Under the pieces are notes generated by a model. The model saw nothing but the letters and a program-made list of their open reading frames with translations. It did not search any database and was not told where the DNA came from. The translations under genes were made by a program, and so were the position numbers. Positions 10,403 to 20,019 of a stretch of 64,000 bases of DNA are shown piece by piece. Within the stretch, counting starts at the first letter, position 1. The number at the start of each line of letters is the position of its first letter. Source of the stretch: Pseudocitrobacter faecalis (GTDB taxonomy: Bacteria > Pseudomonadota > Gammaproteobacteria > Enterobacterales > Enterobacteriaceae); NCBI GenBank assembly GCA_003315335.1, contig QNRL01000007.1, positions 192,486 through 256,485 on the forward strand. The letters are read 5' to 3'.

Positions 10403-11332
10403 ATGAAGAAGCAGGAGCGTATAGACAGAGTTGAGCTGATGCGAACGTTTATTCGCATTGTCGAATCGGGTTCGCTATCGGCGGCGGCGCGTCAGCTTGA
10501 AACCACCCAGGCGACCATCAGCCGTCGTTTGCAATCGCTGGAGTCACTGTTGGGGGCGAAATTAATTCTGCGCTCCACGCATGCGATGAAACTCACTGAC
10601 GATGGCGAGCGCTGTTATCAGCATGCGCGTCAGGTCGTGGATGCCTGGCTGGCGCTGGAGGATGAATTACAGCTTACGGACGATCAGCCCGTTGGTACGT
10701 TGCGGGTGCGTGCGCCGCATGCGTTTGGCCAGGAGCAGCTATTGATGCCACTGATTGGTTTTCTGGCCGAACATCCACAGCTGTCGGTTGAATGGATGCT
10801 CAATGATAAAAATGTCGACTTTATCAGTGACAATATTGATTGCGCGATCCGCGTTGGGACGGAAGTTGACCCGGCCACCGTCTCTGTGCTGCTGGCTGAA
10901 GTCCCACGCTGTACGGTGGCCTCTCCTGAACTGTTAGCAAAGTTCCCCGACATTACCCATCCCAGGATGATGTCGGCATTGCCATGGATTGCGATCAGTA
11001 CCTTCTATCAGCATGACGTCACGCTGCATCGTCAGGAGGAGAGTGTGACGTTTTCACTGGTGCCGCGTCTGAGTACGGACAGTCTCTACGTCGCGAAAAA
11101 TGCCGCGCTGGCGGGGCTGGGGATAGCTATCGTCTCAAGCTGGACGGTCGAGGAGGATCTGGCACAGGGTAGGCTGGTTGAACTGTTACCGGAGTGGCAG
11201 GTGGCCGCGCTGCCTGTTCATCTGGTCTATCCGTGGGCGCGTTATTATCCGACCCGCTTGCGTAAGTTTCTTGATTTGATGCGTGAAGTGATGCCGAAAA
11301 TTGCCGGGATGCAACTGCCGGGAAAAGCATAA
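10403..11332 (+). CDS. LysR-family transcriptional regulator
   Basis: A 309-residue LysR-type regulator. The N-terminal winged helix-turn-helix lies at about residues 12-65 (FIRIVESGSLSAAARQLE, then TTQATISRRLQSLE), followed by a substrate-binding domain from about 95. It resembles the subgroup with DNA-binding end LILRSTHAMKLTDDGE. The divergent neighbour is an MFS transporter, so a role as its activator or repressor is likely. The effector is unknown. It is convergent with rne and separated from it by a bidirectional terminator. It has no counterpart at this place in E. coli K-12. Confidence 0.88.
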   Translation: MKKQERIDRVELMRTFIRIVESGSLSAAARQLETTQATISRRLQSLESLLGAKLILRSTHAMKLTDDGERCYQHARQVVDAWLALEDELQLTDDQPVGTLRVRAPHAFGQEQLLMPLIGFLAEHPQLSVEWMLNDKNVDFISDNIDCAIRVGTEVDPATVSVLLAEVPRCTVASPELLAKFPDITHPRMMSALPWIAISTFYQHDVTLHRQEESVTFSLVPRLSTDSLYVAKNAALAGLGIAIVSSWTVEEDLAQGRLVELLPEWQVAALPVHLVYPWARYYPTRLRKFLDLMREVMPKIAGMQLPGKA

Positions 11333-11335
11333 AAA

Positions 11336-11358
11336 AAACCGGCCACTTGGGCCGGTTT
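11336..11358. terminator. Bidirectional terminator between the LysR gene and rne
   Basis: AAACCGGCC (11336-11344), loop ACTTG, GGCCGGTTT (11350-11358). There is an A run on the left and a T-rich stretch on the right, so it can serve both convergent genes. Confidence 0.8.
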
Positions 11359-11375
11359 GGTTTTCAGCGTGTCGG

Positions 11376-14300
11376 TTACTCAACAGGCTGCGGACGCGTC
11401 GGCGCCGCAGAGGCCTGATGGGTTGCGCTGTGGCCACCCGCAGCACCTTTACCGTCAAAGCCGAATGCCGGGCGAACCCAGTCGCTATGGCGCGGCGCTT
11501 CCGGCACATAAGCTGGAGCCGGTGCACGAGTCATCGGCGCGCTGGCATGATGAGCAGCAGGAGCTGGCGTCATTTCAACAACTGGCGCGGTGACCACGTC
11601 AGTCTCAGCGACCGGTGCTTCTTCCACAACAGGCGTTTCTACCGGCGCAGCGGTTTCAGCAACCACTTCTTCAACCGGTGCTTCCGGCTCAACTGCGGCA
11701 GGCTGCACTTCTTCAACCACTTCCTGCGCAACCACAGCGTCTTCTTCGGCGATGATTTGCGGTTGTTCAGTTACCGGCGCTTCAATCACTTCTGGATGAG
11801 TGGTTTCAACTGCCGGTTCAACAATCTCAGCAACTGGCTGCGCTGCGACAACTGGTTCAACGGTTTCAACCGCTGCTACTGGCGCTTCGGCAACCACAGG
11901 TTCAATCGCTGCAACTGGCGCAACAACCTGCTCTACGGTTTCCTGAACGACAACATCCTGTTCGCGTTGCTCTTCAACCACCTGATCCTGCGGACGGGTT
12001 ACCGGATAACGGATCCACACTTTACCTGACGCCAGCTCCGGCGATGCGCACGCGACGGTCAGCGGCATCGGAGACTGGGTCGGATAACGCTCGTCACGAT
12101 AGCGACGACGACGCTGACCGCTCACGCGCAGATGACGCGGGGAACGGCGTGAACGACGCGGCATACCCGCTGAGTCACGTGATTCTCCGTTGTCGTCGTG
12201 CTCGGCCTGAACCGGCGCACTTTCAACGACGGCAGGCAGATCGACTTTTGCCAGCTCGGTACGCGGTGCGGACGTTTCCTGCGGAATATCGTCTTCGAAG
12301 GTTTCGCGCGCTGCCGTCTCTTCCGCGGTTTCAATGCGGATTTTTTGCGTCAGCTGGCGTTGCTTACGACGCGGCATAGTCTGCACGCGCTCTTCCTGTG
12401 CATTGTCCTCTGCAACGATTTCGTCACGAACTTGTGATTTGGCTTCCTGCTGTGCCTGACGTTTTTCATCGTTGTTGCGACGACGATTACGTTCACGGCG
12501 CGGCTGCTGCTCGTCACGGGATTTTGCTTTCTCGCCATCGTCCGCGATGTTCTGCTGACGGTTGTCGCGCGTTTCCGCATTTTGCTGCGGTTTTTCGCGA
12601 CGGTTGCGGCGGTTGTCCTCACGACCCTCGCGGCCTTCACGTGGTTCGCGGGCTTCGCGTCCTTCGTTATCGCCACGATTGTTATCACGACGTTCGTTGC
12701 GGTCGCCACGATCGCCTCGGTCGTTGCGGTCATTACGATCGCGACGATTGTTTTGACGCGGCTTGCGACGCTCCTGCTGGCGAGCAGGTTTCTCTTCTTT
12801 CTTCTCAGGCTGCGGCTCAACGACTTTCTCTTCGCTACCACCGAACAGGTTTTTCAGGGCGCTGAAGAAGCGAGACACCAGGCCAGGCGCAGCGGCTGTT
12901 TTGGCTGCGGTCGGCGCGGAGACTGCCGGTTTTGCCGTTGTCGGTTCCGGCGGAACGTCTGGCATCACAAAGGTCGCGAGAGCCGGTTGCTCAGGCAGTT
13001 TACGTTCAGCAGGTTCATCTTCAGACGGCAGCGCCATCTCTTCTTCGTGCAGTTTCGGCAGCAGATAGCTCAGGGTCGAGGTCTCTTCGCCTTTACGAAC
13101 GCGCAGTACATGATAGTGCGGCGTTTCCATCTGATCGTTCGGCACGATAATGCAGCGAACGTCGCCACCCTGACGGCTTTCAATGGCGCTTACCGCGGCA
13201 CGTTTTTCGTTCAGCAGGTAAGACGCAATTGGCACAGGGACGATGGCGTGTACTTCTTTGGTGTTCTCTTTCAGCGCTTCTTCTTCAATCAAACGCAGGA
13301 TCGAGAGAGCCATGGATTCGTTGTCACGCACGGTGCCGGTACCGGAGCAGCGCGGGCAGACGTGATGGCTGGATTCACCCAGTGACGGGCTCAGACGCTG
13401 ACGCGACATTTCCAGCAGGCCAAAGCGTGAGATGTGGCTGATTTGGATACGCGCACGATCCTGGCGTACCGCTTCGCGCAGGCGGTTTTCTACCGCGCGC
13501 TGGTGGCGTACCGGCGTCATATCGATGAAGTCGATAACAATCAGACCGCCGAGGTCGCGCAGGCGCAGCTGGCGGGCAATTTCATCAGCGGCTTCAAGGT
13601 TAGTGTTGAACGCGGTTTCTTCGATATCGCCGCCGCGGGTTGCACGCGCGGAGTTGATGTCGATGGCGGTCAGGGCTTCGGTGCTATCGATAACGATAGA
13701 ACCACCGGAAGGCAGACGCACTTCGCGCTGGAATGCGGATTCAATCTGCGATTCGATTTGGTAATGGCTGAACAGCGGGATTTCACCGGTGTACAGTTTG
13801 ATTTTGCTGCTGAAATCCGGACGACCCAGCGCGGAAATATGCTGGCGAGCCAGCTCCAGCACTTTCGGGTTGTCGATGAGGATTTCACCGATGTCCTGAC
13901 GCAGATAGTCGCGGAAGGCACGCACAATGACGTTGCTTTCCTGGTGAATCAGGAACGGCGCAGGGCGGCTTTCAGCGGCTTTTTTGATGGCTTCCCAGTG
14001 TTTCAGGCGGAAGCTTAAATCCCACTGCAATGCTTCGGCAGATTTGCCAACGCCTGCGGTGCGAACGATAAGGCCCATGCCATCCGGCAGCTCAAGGCTT
14101 GCCAGCGCTTCTTTCAGTTCAGTGCGATCGTCGCCTTCGATACGGCGAGAGATACCGCCCGCACGCGGGTTGTTCGGCATCAGCACCAGATAACTGCCCG
14201 CCAGGCTGATAAAGGTTGTCAGCGCAGCGCCTTTATTGCCGCGTTCTTCTTTATCGATCTGGACAATCACTTCCTGACCTTCACGCAGCACGTCTTTGAT

Positions 14301-14567
14301 ATTCGGACGGCCATGTGCGCTGTAGTTAGCGGGGAAGTATTCGCGGGCAATTTCTTTGAGAGGGAGGAAACCGTGACGTTCAGCGCCGTAGTCAACAAAC
14401 GCTGCTTCAAGACTCGGTTCAATACGGGTAATTTTGCCTTTGTAGATGTTCGCTTTTTTCTGTTCATGGCCTGGGCTTTCAATATCCAGATCATACAGAC
14501 GCTGCCCATCAACGAGGGCGACACGCAACTCTTCCTGCTGAGTTGCGTTGATTAACATTCTTTTCAT
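11376..14567 (-). CDS. rne: Ribonuclease E
   Basis: RNase E is the endonuclease that starts most mRNA decay and matures 9S rRNA and tRNAs; its C-terminal half is the degradosome scaffold on the inner membrane. 1063 residues (E. coli 1061). The S1 domain occupies about 35-125. Mg-binding Asp303 and Asp346 are in place, as is the Zn-link CPRC at 404-407. From about 530 the tail is disordered: a membrane-targeting helix ([15 protein letters not shown]), Arg-rich RNA-binding stretches (about 610-830), a long Pro/Val/Glu-rich region, and the PNPase-binding end ([15 protein letters not shown]). The tail matters for degradosome assembly and is complete. A 5' leader of about 360 bases is expected to mediate autoregulation. 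Confidence 0.98.
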   Translation of the reverse strand: MKRMLINATQQEELRVALVDGQRLYDLDIESPGHEQKKANIYKGKITRIEPSLEAAFVDYGAERHGFLPLKEIAREYFPANYSAHGRPNIKDVLREGQEVIVQIDKEERGNKGAALTTFISLAGSYLVLMPNNPRAGGISRRIEGDDRTELKEALASLELPDGMGLIVRTAGVGKSAEALQWDLSFRLKHWEAIKKAAESRPAPFLIHQESNVIVRAFRDYLRQDIGEILIDNPKVLELARQHISALGRPDFSSKIKLYTGEIPLFSHYQIESQIESAFQREVRLPSGGSIVIDSTEALTAIDINSARATRGGDIEETAFNTNLEAADEIARQLRLRDLGGLIVIDFIDMTPVRHQRAVENRLREAVRQDRARIQISHISRFGLLEMSRQRLSPSLGESSHHVCPRCSGTGTVRDNESMALSILRLIEEEALKENTKEVHAIVPVPIASYLLNEKRAAVSAIESRQGGDVRCIIVPNDQMETPHYHVLRVRKGEETSTLSYLLPKLHEEEMALPSEDEPAERKLPEQPALATFVMPDVPPEPTTAKPAVSAPTAAKTAAAPGLVSRFFSALKNLFGGSEEKVVEPQPEKKEEKPARQQERRKPRQNNRRDRNDRNDRGDRGDRNERRDNNRGDNEGREAREPREGREGREDNRRNRREKPQQNAETRDNRQQNIADDGEKAKSRDEQQPRRERNRRRNNDEKRQAQQEAKSQVRDEIVAEDNAQEERVQTMPRRKQRQLTQKIRIETAEETAARETFEDDIPQETSAPRTELAKVDLPAVVESAPVQAEHDDNGESRDSAGMPRRSRRSPRHLRVSGQRRRRYRDERYPTQSPMPLTVACASPELASGKVWIRYPVTRPQDQVVEEQREQDVVVQETVEQVVAPVAAIEPVVAEAPVAAVETVEPVVAAQPVAEIVEPAVETTHPEVIEAPVTEQPQIIAEEDAVVAQEVVEEVQPAAVEPEAPVEEVVAETAAPVETPVVEEAPVAETDVVTAPVVEMTPAPAAHHASAPMTRAPAPAYVPEAPRHSDWVRPAFGFDGKGAAGGHSATHQASAAPTRPQPVE

Positions 14568-14928
14568 CGTAACTTACTCATTATTCTTACATTGACGACT
14601 AAGCTGCGAGCAGAGTGATACCTTTCCGGGGTAAACCGATGGCCTCGTGACTGTTCACGTCGCCAACCTCACGGTTGTCGCTCGCTTAAGAGGCGCAGAG
14701 TGTCGGTCGCCTGTATTTCAAACGGAAACACAGCGCAATTATCAGGGGAACAGCCTGGGATAACTCTCCAGAGAAGATTCCATTTATACTCATCGTCATT
14801 CTCTCACCAGACGCGTGGCTTCGCCTGCTTACCCCAGTTGCTTTGACTTAGGTAAGCTTCCGGGGACGCCCGGCTTGCCGTCATTCTGTTGAGTGAAATC
14901 CAGTAAAGTATCTACCGGTAAGGACTGC
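14568..14928 (-). promoter_or_regulatory. rne 5' untranslated leader with autoregulatory hairpins
   Basis: In E. coli rne has a 361-base leader whose hairpin hp2 is cut by RNase E itself to limit its own mRNA. The same distance here ends at 14928. On the minus strand the segment around 14638-14720 contains the CAACCGTGAGGTTG stem-loop and surrounding bases that I recognise as the hp2 region. A second inverted repeat, GCTTACC/GGTAAGC, lies at about 14827-14857. The exact transcript start was not identified. Confidence 0.6.
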
Positions 14929-15285
14929 AACCCGCAGCCCGCTAACTGTCTGAAAGATCAATACGTCTTACGCCATTGCTGCGTGGATGATCGGACAGAC
15001 AAAACTGGTCATTCCGTTTAATTCCTTGCACTAACAAGATGAACACGGAAAACGTCTTCATTATTCCTTGCTAACCTTGTTATAGCAAGTTGACTTTCAC
15101 CTTTTATCACCCGGTTAATCACAGTTTTTTCACTTGCTCGTTGAGATTGCTCTAATAACAATCAACGCATTCAGTGAAGAAGACCCTGAGTCAGGGTAAT
15201 GATAAAAATCTATTCGAACTATGAAGAGTATAAGCACAGAAAAATGAGTGGCGCTATTGAGCAGGGATATTTAGAATCGCCCACC
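14929..15285. promoter_or_regulatory. Divergent control region between rne and rluC
   Basis: About 360 bases without a supported gene. It should hold the distal rne promoters (minus strand) and the rluC promoter (plus strand). A possible rluC promoter is TTCACT with TAATAA 18 bases later, around 15129-15158. The frame of rluC stays open upstream to an ATG at 15199, but that extension is not conserved in length with E. coli RluC. Confidence 0.4.
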
Positions 15286-16245
15286 ATGAAAACTGAGACT
15301 CCAACCGTAAAAATGGTTGCCATCAGCGCTGATGAAGCCGGGCAACGAATTGATAACTTTTTGCGCACCCAACTGAAGGGCGTGCCGAAGAGTATGATTT
15401 ACCGCATCCTGCGTAAGGGGGAAGTGCGGGTGAACAAAAAACGCATCAAACCCGAGTACAAACTGGAGGCGGGCGATGAAGTGCGTATCCCGCCAGTGCG
15501 CGTTGCGGAACGCGAAGAAGACGCCGTTTCACCGCATCTGCAAAAGGTGGCCGCGCTGAGCGACGTTATCCTTTATGAAGATGAACATATTCTGGTGCTG
15601 AATAAGCCATCCGGTACGGCAGTACACGGTGGCAGCGGTTTGAGCTTCGGCGTGATTGAAGGCCTGCGCGCGCTGCGCCCGGAAGCGCGCTTCCTGGAAC
15701 TGGTGCACCGTCTTGACCGTGATACATCAGGCGTGCTGCTGGTGGCGAAAAAGCGCTCTGCGCTGCGTTCGCTGCATGAACAACTGCGTGAAAAAGGGAT
15801 GCAGAAAGATTATCTGGCCCTTGTGCGCGGTCAGTGGCAGTCGCACGTTAAAGCGGTGCAGGCGCCATTGCTGAAAAATATTCTGCAAAGCGGTGAGCGT
15901 ATTGTACGCGTGAGCCAGGAAGGCAAACCGTCTGAAACGCGTTTTAAAGTCGAAGAGCGCTATGCGTTTGCCACGCTGGTGCGCTGTAGCCCGGTGACGG
16001 GGCGTACGCACCAGATCCGTGTGCATACCCTTCATGCGGGACATCCGATTGCTTTTGACGATCGCTATGGCGACCGCGAATTCGATCAGCAACTTACCGA
16101 AGCGGGGACTGGGCTAAGGCGTCTGTTCCTGCATGCGGCGGCGCTGAAATTCACTCACCCAGGCACGGGCGAAGTGATGCGCGTAGAAGCGCCAATGGAT
16201 AATGCCCTGAAGCGCTGTTTGCAGGTGTTACGTACTATCAAATAA
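15286..16245 (+). CDS. rluC: 23S rRNA pseudouridine(955/2504/2580) synthase RluC
   Basis: RluC isomerises U955, U2504 and U2580 of 23S rRNA to pseudouridine. The start at 15286 (MKTETPTVKMV) gives 319 residues, the E. coli length; a 29-codon in-frame extension to 15199 is disregarded. An S4 domain lies at about 20-85, followed by the synthase domain with the catalytic motif HRLDRDTSGVLLVAKK (Asp in RLDRD). The C-terminal RTHQIRVH motif is also present. No strong Shine-Dalgarno sequence precedes either start. It is divergent from rne and ends on a strong terminator. Confidence 0.96.
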   Translation: MKTETPTVKMVAISADEAGQRIDNFLRTQLKGVPKSMIYRILRKGEVRVNKKRIKPEYKLEAGDEVRIPPVRVAEREEDAVSPHLQKVAALSDVILYEDEHILVLNKPSGTAVHGGSGLSFGVIEGLRALRPEARFLELVHRLDRDTSGVLLVAKKRSALRSLHEQLREKGMQKDYLALVRGQWQSHVKAVQAPLLKNILQSGERIVRVSQEGKPSETRFKVEERYAFATLVRCSPVTGRTHQIRVHTLHAGHPIAFDDRYGDREFDQQLTEAGTGLRRLFLHAAALKFTHPGTGEVMRVEAPMDNALKRCLQVLRTIK

Positions 16246-16274
16246 AAGAAGGGCAGCCTCAGGCTGCCCTTCTT
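16246..16274. terminator. Terminator between rluC and yceF
   Basis: AAGAAGGGCAGCC (16246-16258), loop TCA, GGCTGCCCTTCTT (16262-16274), 13 pairs, directly after the rluC stop and shared with the convergent yceF. Confidence 0.9.
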
Positions 16275-16289
16275 GTCAGTATGTACACT

Positions 16290-16874
16290 CTATCTACTTA
16301 ACGGATTAAACCCTTCCCGGCGCAGCATCTGGCACAGTGCAATCAGCGGCAGCCCCACCAGCGTGTTTGGATCGCGACCTTCGAGACGTTCAAACAGCGC
16401 GATGCCTAATCCCTCGCTTTTAAAACTGCCTGCGCAATTCAGCGGGCTCTCTTTTTGCACATAATGGTTTATTTCTTGCTCAGTCAGATGACGAAAATGG
16501 ACATCAAAAGGTTCGCATTCAGTTTGTAACTGGCCATTAACAGAATTATAAAGCGCCAGGCCCGTATAAAAAGTCACAATATTGCCACTGGCTTTCTTTA
16601 ATTGTTTACGCGCATTTTCTTCCGTATGCGGTTTGCCGGTTATTTCGCCATCCAACACGCAAACCTGGTCAGAACCAATAATCAGATGATGCGGAAAACG
16701 TTCAGCCAGCGCCTGCGCTTTCGCCTGCGCCAGACGCAGCACCAGATGGCGCGGGGTTTCGGCGGGGAGGGGAATTTCATCGACCTCGGGCGCGGCGCAG
16801 GTGAAAGGGATACCGAGTTTCTCTAACAGCAGGCGGCGATAAGGCGATGTGGAGGCTAAAATAAGTTCAGGCAT
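16290..16874 (-). CDS. yceF: 7-methyl-GTP pyrophosphatase (Maf family) YceF
   Basis: A Maf-family nucleotide pyrophosphatase. E. coli YceF hydrolyses m7GTP to m7GMP and is thought to clear modified nucleotides. 194 residues, identical in length. The N-terminal Maf motif is [18 protein letters not shown], the metal/substrate motif is [14 protein letters not shown], and the end is [13 protein letters not shown]. It is convergent with rluC and divergent from yceD. Confidence 0.95.
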   Translation of the reverse strand: MPELILASTSPYRRLLLEKLGIPFTCAAPEVDEIPLPAETPRHLVLRLAQAKAQALAERFPHHLIIGSDQVCVLDGEITGKPHTEENARKQLKKASGNIVTFYTGLALYNSVNGQLQTECEPFDVHFRHLTEQEINHYVQKESPLNCAGSFKSEGLGIALFERLEGRDPNTLVGLPLIALCQMLRREGFNPLSR

Positions 16875-16950
16875 AATTTTTTAGGTAAACTCTGGCGAAT
16901 TAGATTGCGACATTTTAAACTACACGCCGCAATGTGTGCGAATTATTGGC

Positions 16951-16977
16951 AAAAGGCAACCTGAGGCTGCCTTTTTC
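16951..16977 (+). terminator. Terminator-like hairpin upstream of yceD
   Basis: AAAAGGCAACC, GA-centred loop, GGCTGCCTTTTT with one mismatch and a T run, in the 142-base gap between yceF and yceD. It could end a short RNA; in E. coli the small RNA SraB was mapped to this gap, but I cannot confirm a homologue here. Confidence 0.55.
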
Positions 16978-16978
16978 T

Positions 16979-17007
16979 TTGACTCTATGACGTTACAAAG
17001 TTAATAT
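16979..17007 (+). promoter_or_regulatory. Sigma-70 promoter of yceD-rpmF
   Basis: TTGACT (16979-16984), 17 bases, TAATAT (17002-17007): five of six matches at -35 and four of six at -10, with ideal spacing. The expected start of transcription is about 17013-17015, only a few bases before the yceD ATG at 17017. Confidence 0.7.
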
Positions 17008-17016
17008 GCGCGCCCT

Positions 17017-17538
17017 ATGCAAAAGGTAAAATTACCCCTGACTCTCGACCCGGTTCGTACGGCGCAAAAACGCCTTGATTACCAGGGTATCTATACCCCC
17101 GATCAAGCGGAGCGTGTCGCCGCGTCCGTAGTCAGTGTAGACAGTGATGTAGAATGCGAGATGTCCTTCGCTATCGATAACCAACGCCTCGCGGTTCTGA
17201 CCGGTGATGCGAAGGTGACGGTATCGCTGGAATGTCAGCGTTGCGGGAAACCGTTTACTCACCAGGTTTACACAACGTATTGTTTCAGCCCGGTCAAAAA
17301 TAATGATCAGGTTGAAGCACTCCCGGAAGCGTATGAGCCGATTGAGGTTAACGAATTCGGTGAAATCGATCTGCTGGCGGTGGTTGAAGATGAAATCATC
17401 CTCGCCTTGCCGGTGGTTCCGGTGCATGATTCTGAACACTGTGAAGTGTCCGAGGCGGACATGGTCTTTGGTGAATTGCCTGAAGAGGCGCAGAAACCAA
17501 ACCCATTTGCCGTATTAGCCAGCTTAAAGCGTAAGTAA
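17017..17538 (+). CDS. yceD: DUF177 protein YceD (23S rRNA accumulation protein)
   Basis: YceD belongs to the DUF177 family, always next to rpmF and linked to 23S rRNA accumulation; its molecular action is not settled. 173 residues, as in E. coli. A CxxC pair in [10 protein letters not shown] (about residues 70-79) and a Cys in SEHCEV look like a metal site. No Shine-Dalgarno sequence is visible before the ATG, and the best promoter would start the RNA almost at the start codon, so it may be translated leaderless. It leads the yceD-rpmF-plsX-fab operon. Confidence 0.93.
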   Translation: MQKVKLPLTLDPVRTAQKRLDYQGIYTPDQAERVAASVVSVDSDVECEMSFAIDNQRLAVLTGDAKVTVSLECQRCGKPFTHQVYTTYCFSPVKNNDQVEALPEAYEPIEVNEFGEIDLLAVVEDEIILALPVVPVHDSEHCEVSEADMVFGELPEEAQKPNPFAVLASLKRK

Positions 17539-17542
17539 TTGA

Positions 17543-17728
<186 letters not shown>

Positions 17729-17735
17729 TCACGCG

Positions 17736-17862
17736 ATACTCTAAGGATTTCGCGTTGCAGGAAGGCGGCAAGCGAGAGAACCTCCTGAGCATAGATGACT
17801 ATGCGATTGGAGTGAACGAACGCAGCCAACGCCCCTGTAGCGTGAAAGACGACGAGTTCAAG
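17736..17862. repeat. ERIC (IRU) element between rpmF and plsX
   Basis: About 125 bases. It begins ATACTCTAAGGATTTCGCG, then TTGCAGGAAGGCGGCAAGCG, the typical ERIC left end. The right half has GAACGCAGCCAACGCCCCTG and ends GACGAGTTCA, matching the ERIC right end. The central inverted repeat is diverged (ATAGATGACTAT). ERIC elements are transcribed palindromes of enteric bacteria, usually inside operons. Confidence 0.85.
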
Positions 17863-17930
17863 CGTGGTGAAGCTTAGTGAGGCGTTCCCCGTGTAAGCGG
17901 GGATTCCCAAACCGAGCGGCGACGATAACC

Positions 17931-18989
17931 TTGACACATCTAACCCTGGCGTTAGATGTCATGGGGGGAGATTTTGGCCCTACCGTGACAGTGCCTGCAG
18001 CACTGCAGGCACTGAATTCCTATTCGCAACTCACACTTCTTCTGGTCGGTAACCCCGACGATATTACGCCATTACTTGCCAAAGCTGATTTTGAGACGCG
18101 CTCTCGTCTGCAGATTATCCCTGCACAGTCAGTTATTGCCAGTGATGCACGGCCTTCACACGCCATCCGCAACAGTCGCGGAACATCGATGCGTGTGGCG
18201 CTGGAGCTAGTGAAAGAAGGGCGAGCTGAAGCCTGCGTTAGCGCCGGGAATACAGGCGCGCTGATGGGGCTCGCAAAATTACTGCTCAAACCACTTCAGG
18301 GGATTGAGCGCCCGGCGCTGGTGACGGTATTACCCCATCAGCAGAAGGGAAAGACGGTGGTGCTCGACCTGGGCGCTAACGTCGATTGTGATAGCACAAT
18401 GTTGGTTCAGTTTGCGGTGATGGGCTCGGTGCTCGCGGAAGAAGTGGTTGGCATTGAAAACCCTCGCGTGGCGCTGCTAAACATCGGTGAAGAAGAGACG
18501 AAAGGGCTGGACAGCATTCGCGATGCTTCACAGATACTAAAAACATTGCCGTCTCTGAACTATATTGGCTACCTGGAAGCGAACGAATTGCTGACGGGGA
18601 AAACAGATGTTTTGGTTTGTGACGGGTTTACAGGTAACGTCACGCTAAAAACCATGGAAGGGGTTGTCAGAATGTTCCTATCGCTGCTGAAATCGCAGGG
18701 CGAGGGGAAAAAAACGGCGTGGTGGCTGATTTTATTAAAACGTTGGTTACAAAAAAGTCTGACCCGGCGATTCAGTCACCTCAACCCCGACCAGTATAAT
18801 GGTGCCTGTCTGTTAGGATTACGCGGCACGGTGATTAAGAGTCATGGTGCGGCGAATCAACGCGCGTTTTGCGTGGCGATCGAGCAGGCAGTGCAGGCGG
18901 TGCAGCGACAAGTCCCTCAGCGGATTGCCGCTCGCCTGGAATTGTTATACCCGGCTGGTTTTGAGCCGCAGAACAACGACGCAAAGTAA
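17931..18989 (+). CDS. plsX: Phosphate acyltransferase PlsX
   Basis: PlsX makes acyl-phosphate from acyl-ACP, supplying PlsY for lysophosphatidate synthesis. I set the start at the TTG at 17931 ([16 protein letters not shown] after the initiator), as in E. coli, where plsX also uses TTG. This gives 352 residues (E. coli 356). The conserved motifs [23 protein letters not shown] and [16 protein letters not shown] are present. The last residues differ from E. coli. It sits between an ERIC element and fabH, in the yceD-rpmF-plsX-fab operon. Confidence 0.95.
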   Translation: MTHLTLALDVMGGDFGPTVTVPAALQALNSYSQLTLLLVGNPDDITPLLAKADFETRSRLQIIPAQSVIASDARPSHAIRNSRGTSMRVALELVKEGRAEACVSAGNTGALMGLAKLLLKPLQGIERPALVTVLPHQQKGKTVVLDLGANVDCDSTMLVQFAVMGSVLAEEVVGIENPRVALLNIGEEETKGLDSIRDASQILKTLPSLNYIGYLEANELLTGKTDVLVCDGFTGNVTLKTMEGVVRMFLSLLKSQGEGKKTAWWLILLKRWLQKSLTRRFSHLNPDQYNGACLLGLRGTVIKSHGAANQRAFCVAIEQAVQAVQRQVPQRIAARLELLYPAGFEPQNNDAK

Positions 18990-19049
18990 GCGAGCGGCGT
19001 GCTGATGTGCAAAGCTGATGGGTATGTTACCGGATAAGATTGAGCGTAC

Positions 19050-20003
19050 ATGTATACGAAGATTATTGGTACCGGCAGTTATCTGCCCAAGCAAGTGCGT
19101 ACGAACGCCGACCTGGAAAAAATGGTTGATACGACTGACGAGTGGATTGTCACGCGCACAGGTATCCGTGAACGCCGTATCGCAGGCCCGGATGAATCCG
19201 TTGCAACGATGGGCTTTGAAGCCGCTCAGCGCGCGCTGGAAATGGCGGGCGTGGATAAAAACGATATCGGCTTGATCGTTGTTGCTACCACTTCTGCAAC
19301 GCACGCTTTCCCAAGCGCTGCCTGCCAAATTCAGAGCATGTTAGGCATCAAAGGCTGCCCGGCATTTGACGTCGCCGCAGCCTGTGCGGGCTTCACCTAC
19401 GCCCTGAGCGTAGCAGACCAGTACGTGAAATCCGGCGCGGTGAAAAATGCGCTGGTGATTGGTTCTGATGTGCTGGCGCGCACCTGCGATCCTGCCGATC
19501 GCGGCACGATCATTATCTTCGGTGACGGCGCGGGCGCCGTGGTTCTGGGGCAGTCTGAAGAACCGGGAATTATCTCCACCCATCTGCACGCAGACGGTAG
19601 CTACGGCGATCTTCTGACGCTGCCTAACGCCGATCGCGTTCATCCAGAAAATTCGATTTATCTGACCATGGCCGGGAATGAAGTGTTCAAGGTTGCGGTC
19701 ACTGAACTGGCACACATCGTCGAAGAGACGCTGGCGGCCAACAATCTTGACCGTGCTGAACTCGACTGGTTAGTGCCACATCAGGCCAACCTGCGTATCA
19801 TCAGCGCCACGGCGAAAAAACTCGGCATGTCGATGGATAACGTTGTGGTGACGCTGGATCGTCACGGCAATACCTCCGCGGCCTCTGTGCCTTGCGCATT
19901 CGATGAAGCGGTGCGTGATGGTCGTATTAAGCGCGGGCAACTTGTGCTGCTGGAAGCCTTTGGTGGCGGGTTTACCTGGGGCTCTGCACTGGTTCGTTTC
20001 TAA
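19050..20003 (+). CDS. fabH: 3-oxoacyl-ACP synthase III FabH
   Basis: FabH condenses acetyl-CoA with malonyl-ACP to start fatty acid synthesis. 317 residues, same as E. coli. Catalytic Cys112 lies in [13 protein letters not shown], His244 in [10 protein letters not shown] and Asn274 in [11 protein letters not shown]. It follows plsX by 60 bases and is 16 bases before fabD, in the order plsX-fabH-fabD-fabG conserved in enterics. Confidence 0.98.
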   Translation: MYTKIIGTGSYLPKQVRTNADLEKMVDTTDEWIVTRTGIRERRIAGPDESVATMGFEAAQRALEMAGVDKNDIGLIVVATTSATHAFPSAACQIQSMLGIKGCPAFDVAAACAGFTYALSVADQYVKSGAVKNALVIGSDVLARTCDPADRGTIIIFGDGAGAVVLGQSEEPGIISTHLHADGSYGDLLTLPNADRVHPENSIYLTMAGNEVFKVAVTELAHIVEETLAANNLDRAELDWLVPHQANLRIISATAKKLGMSMDNVVVTLDRHGNTSAASVPCAFDEAVRDGRIKRGQLVLLEAFGGGFTWGSALVRF

Positions 20004-20019
20004 GTATAAGGATAAAAAA

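Noticed and set aside
11550-12000. Short repeated units in the rne 3' region that could be taken for a repeat array
   Set aside because: They encode the Val/Glu/Pro/Ala-rich linker of RNase E. Spacing is irregular and there are no constant repeats with unique spacers, so it is not a CRISPR array.
11301-13385. Several open frames on the plus strand opposite the 3' half of rne, rich in Arg, Phe and Asn
   Set aside because: They mirror the repetitive Glu/Arg/Pro-rich tail of RNase E. The repeats in the tail create long stop-free antisense frames without any coding signal.
14568-15198. A yceQ-like small gene between rne and rluC
   Set aside because: E. coli annotations carry yceQ here, but I find no open frame of fitting length; the sequence reads as leader and promoter DNA.
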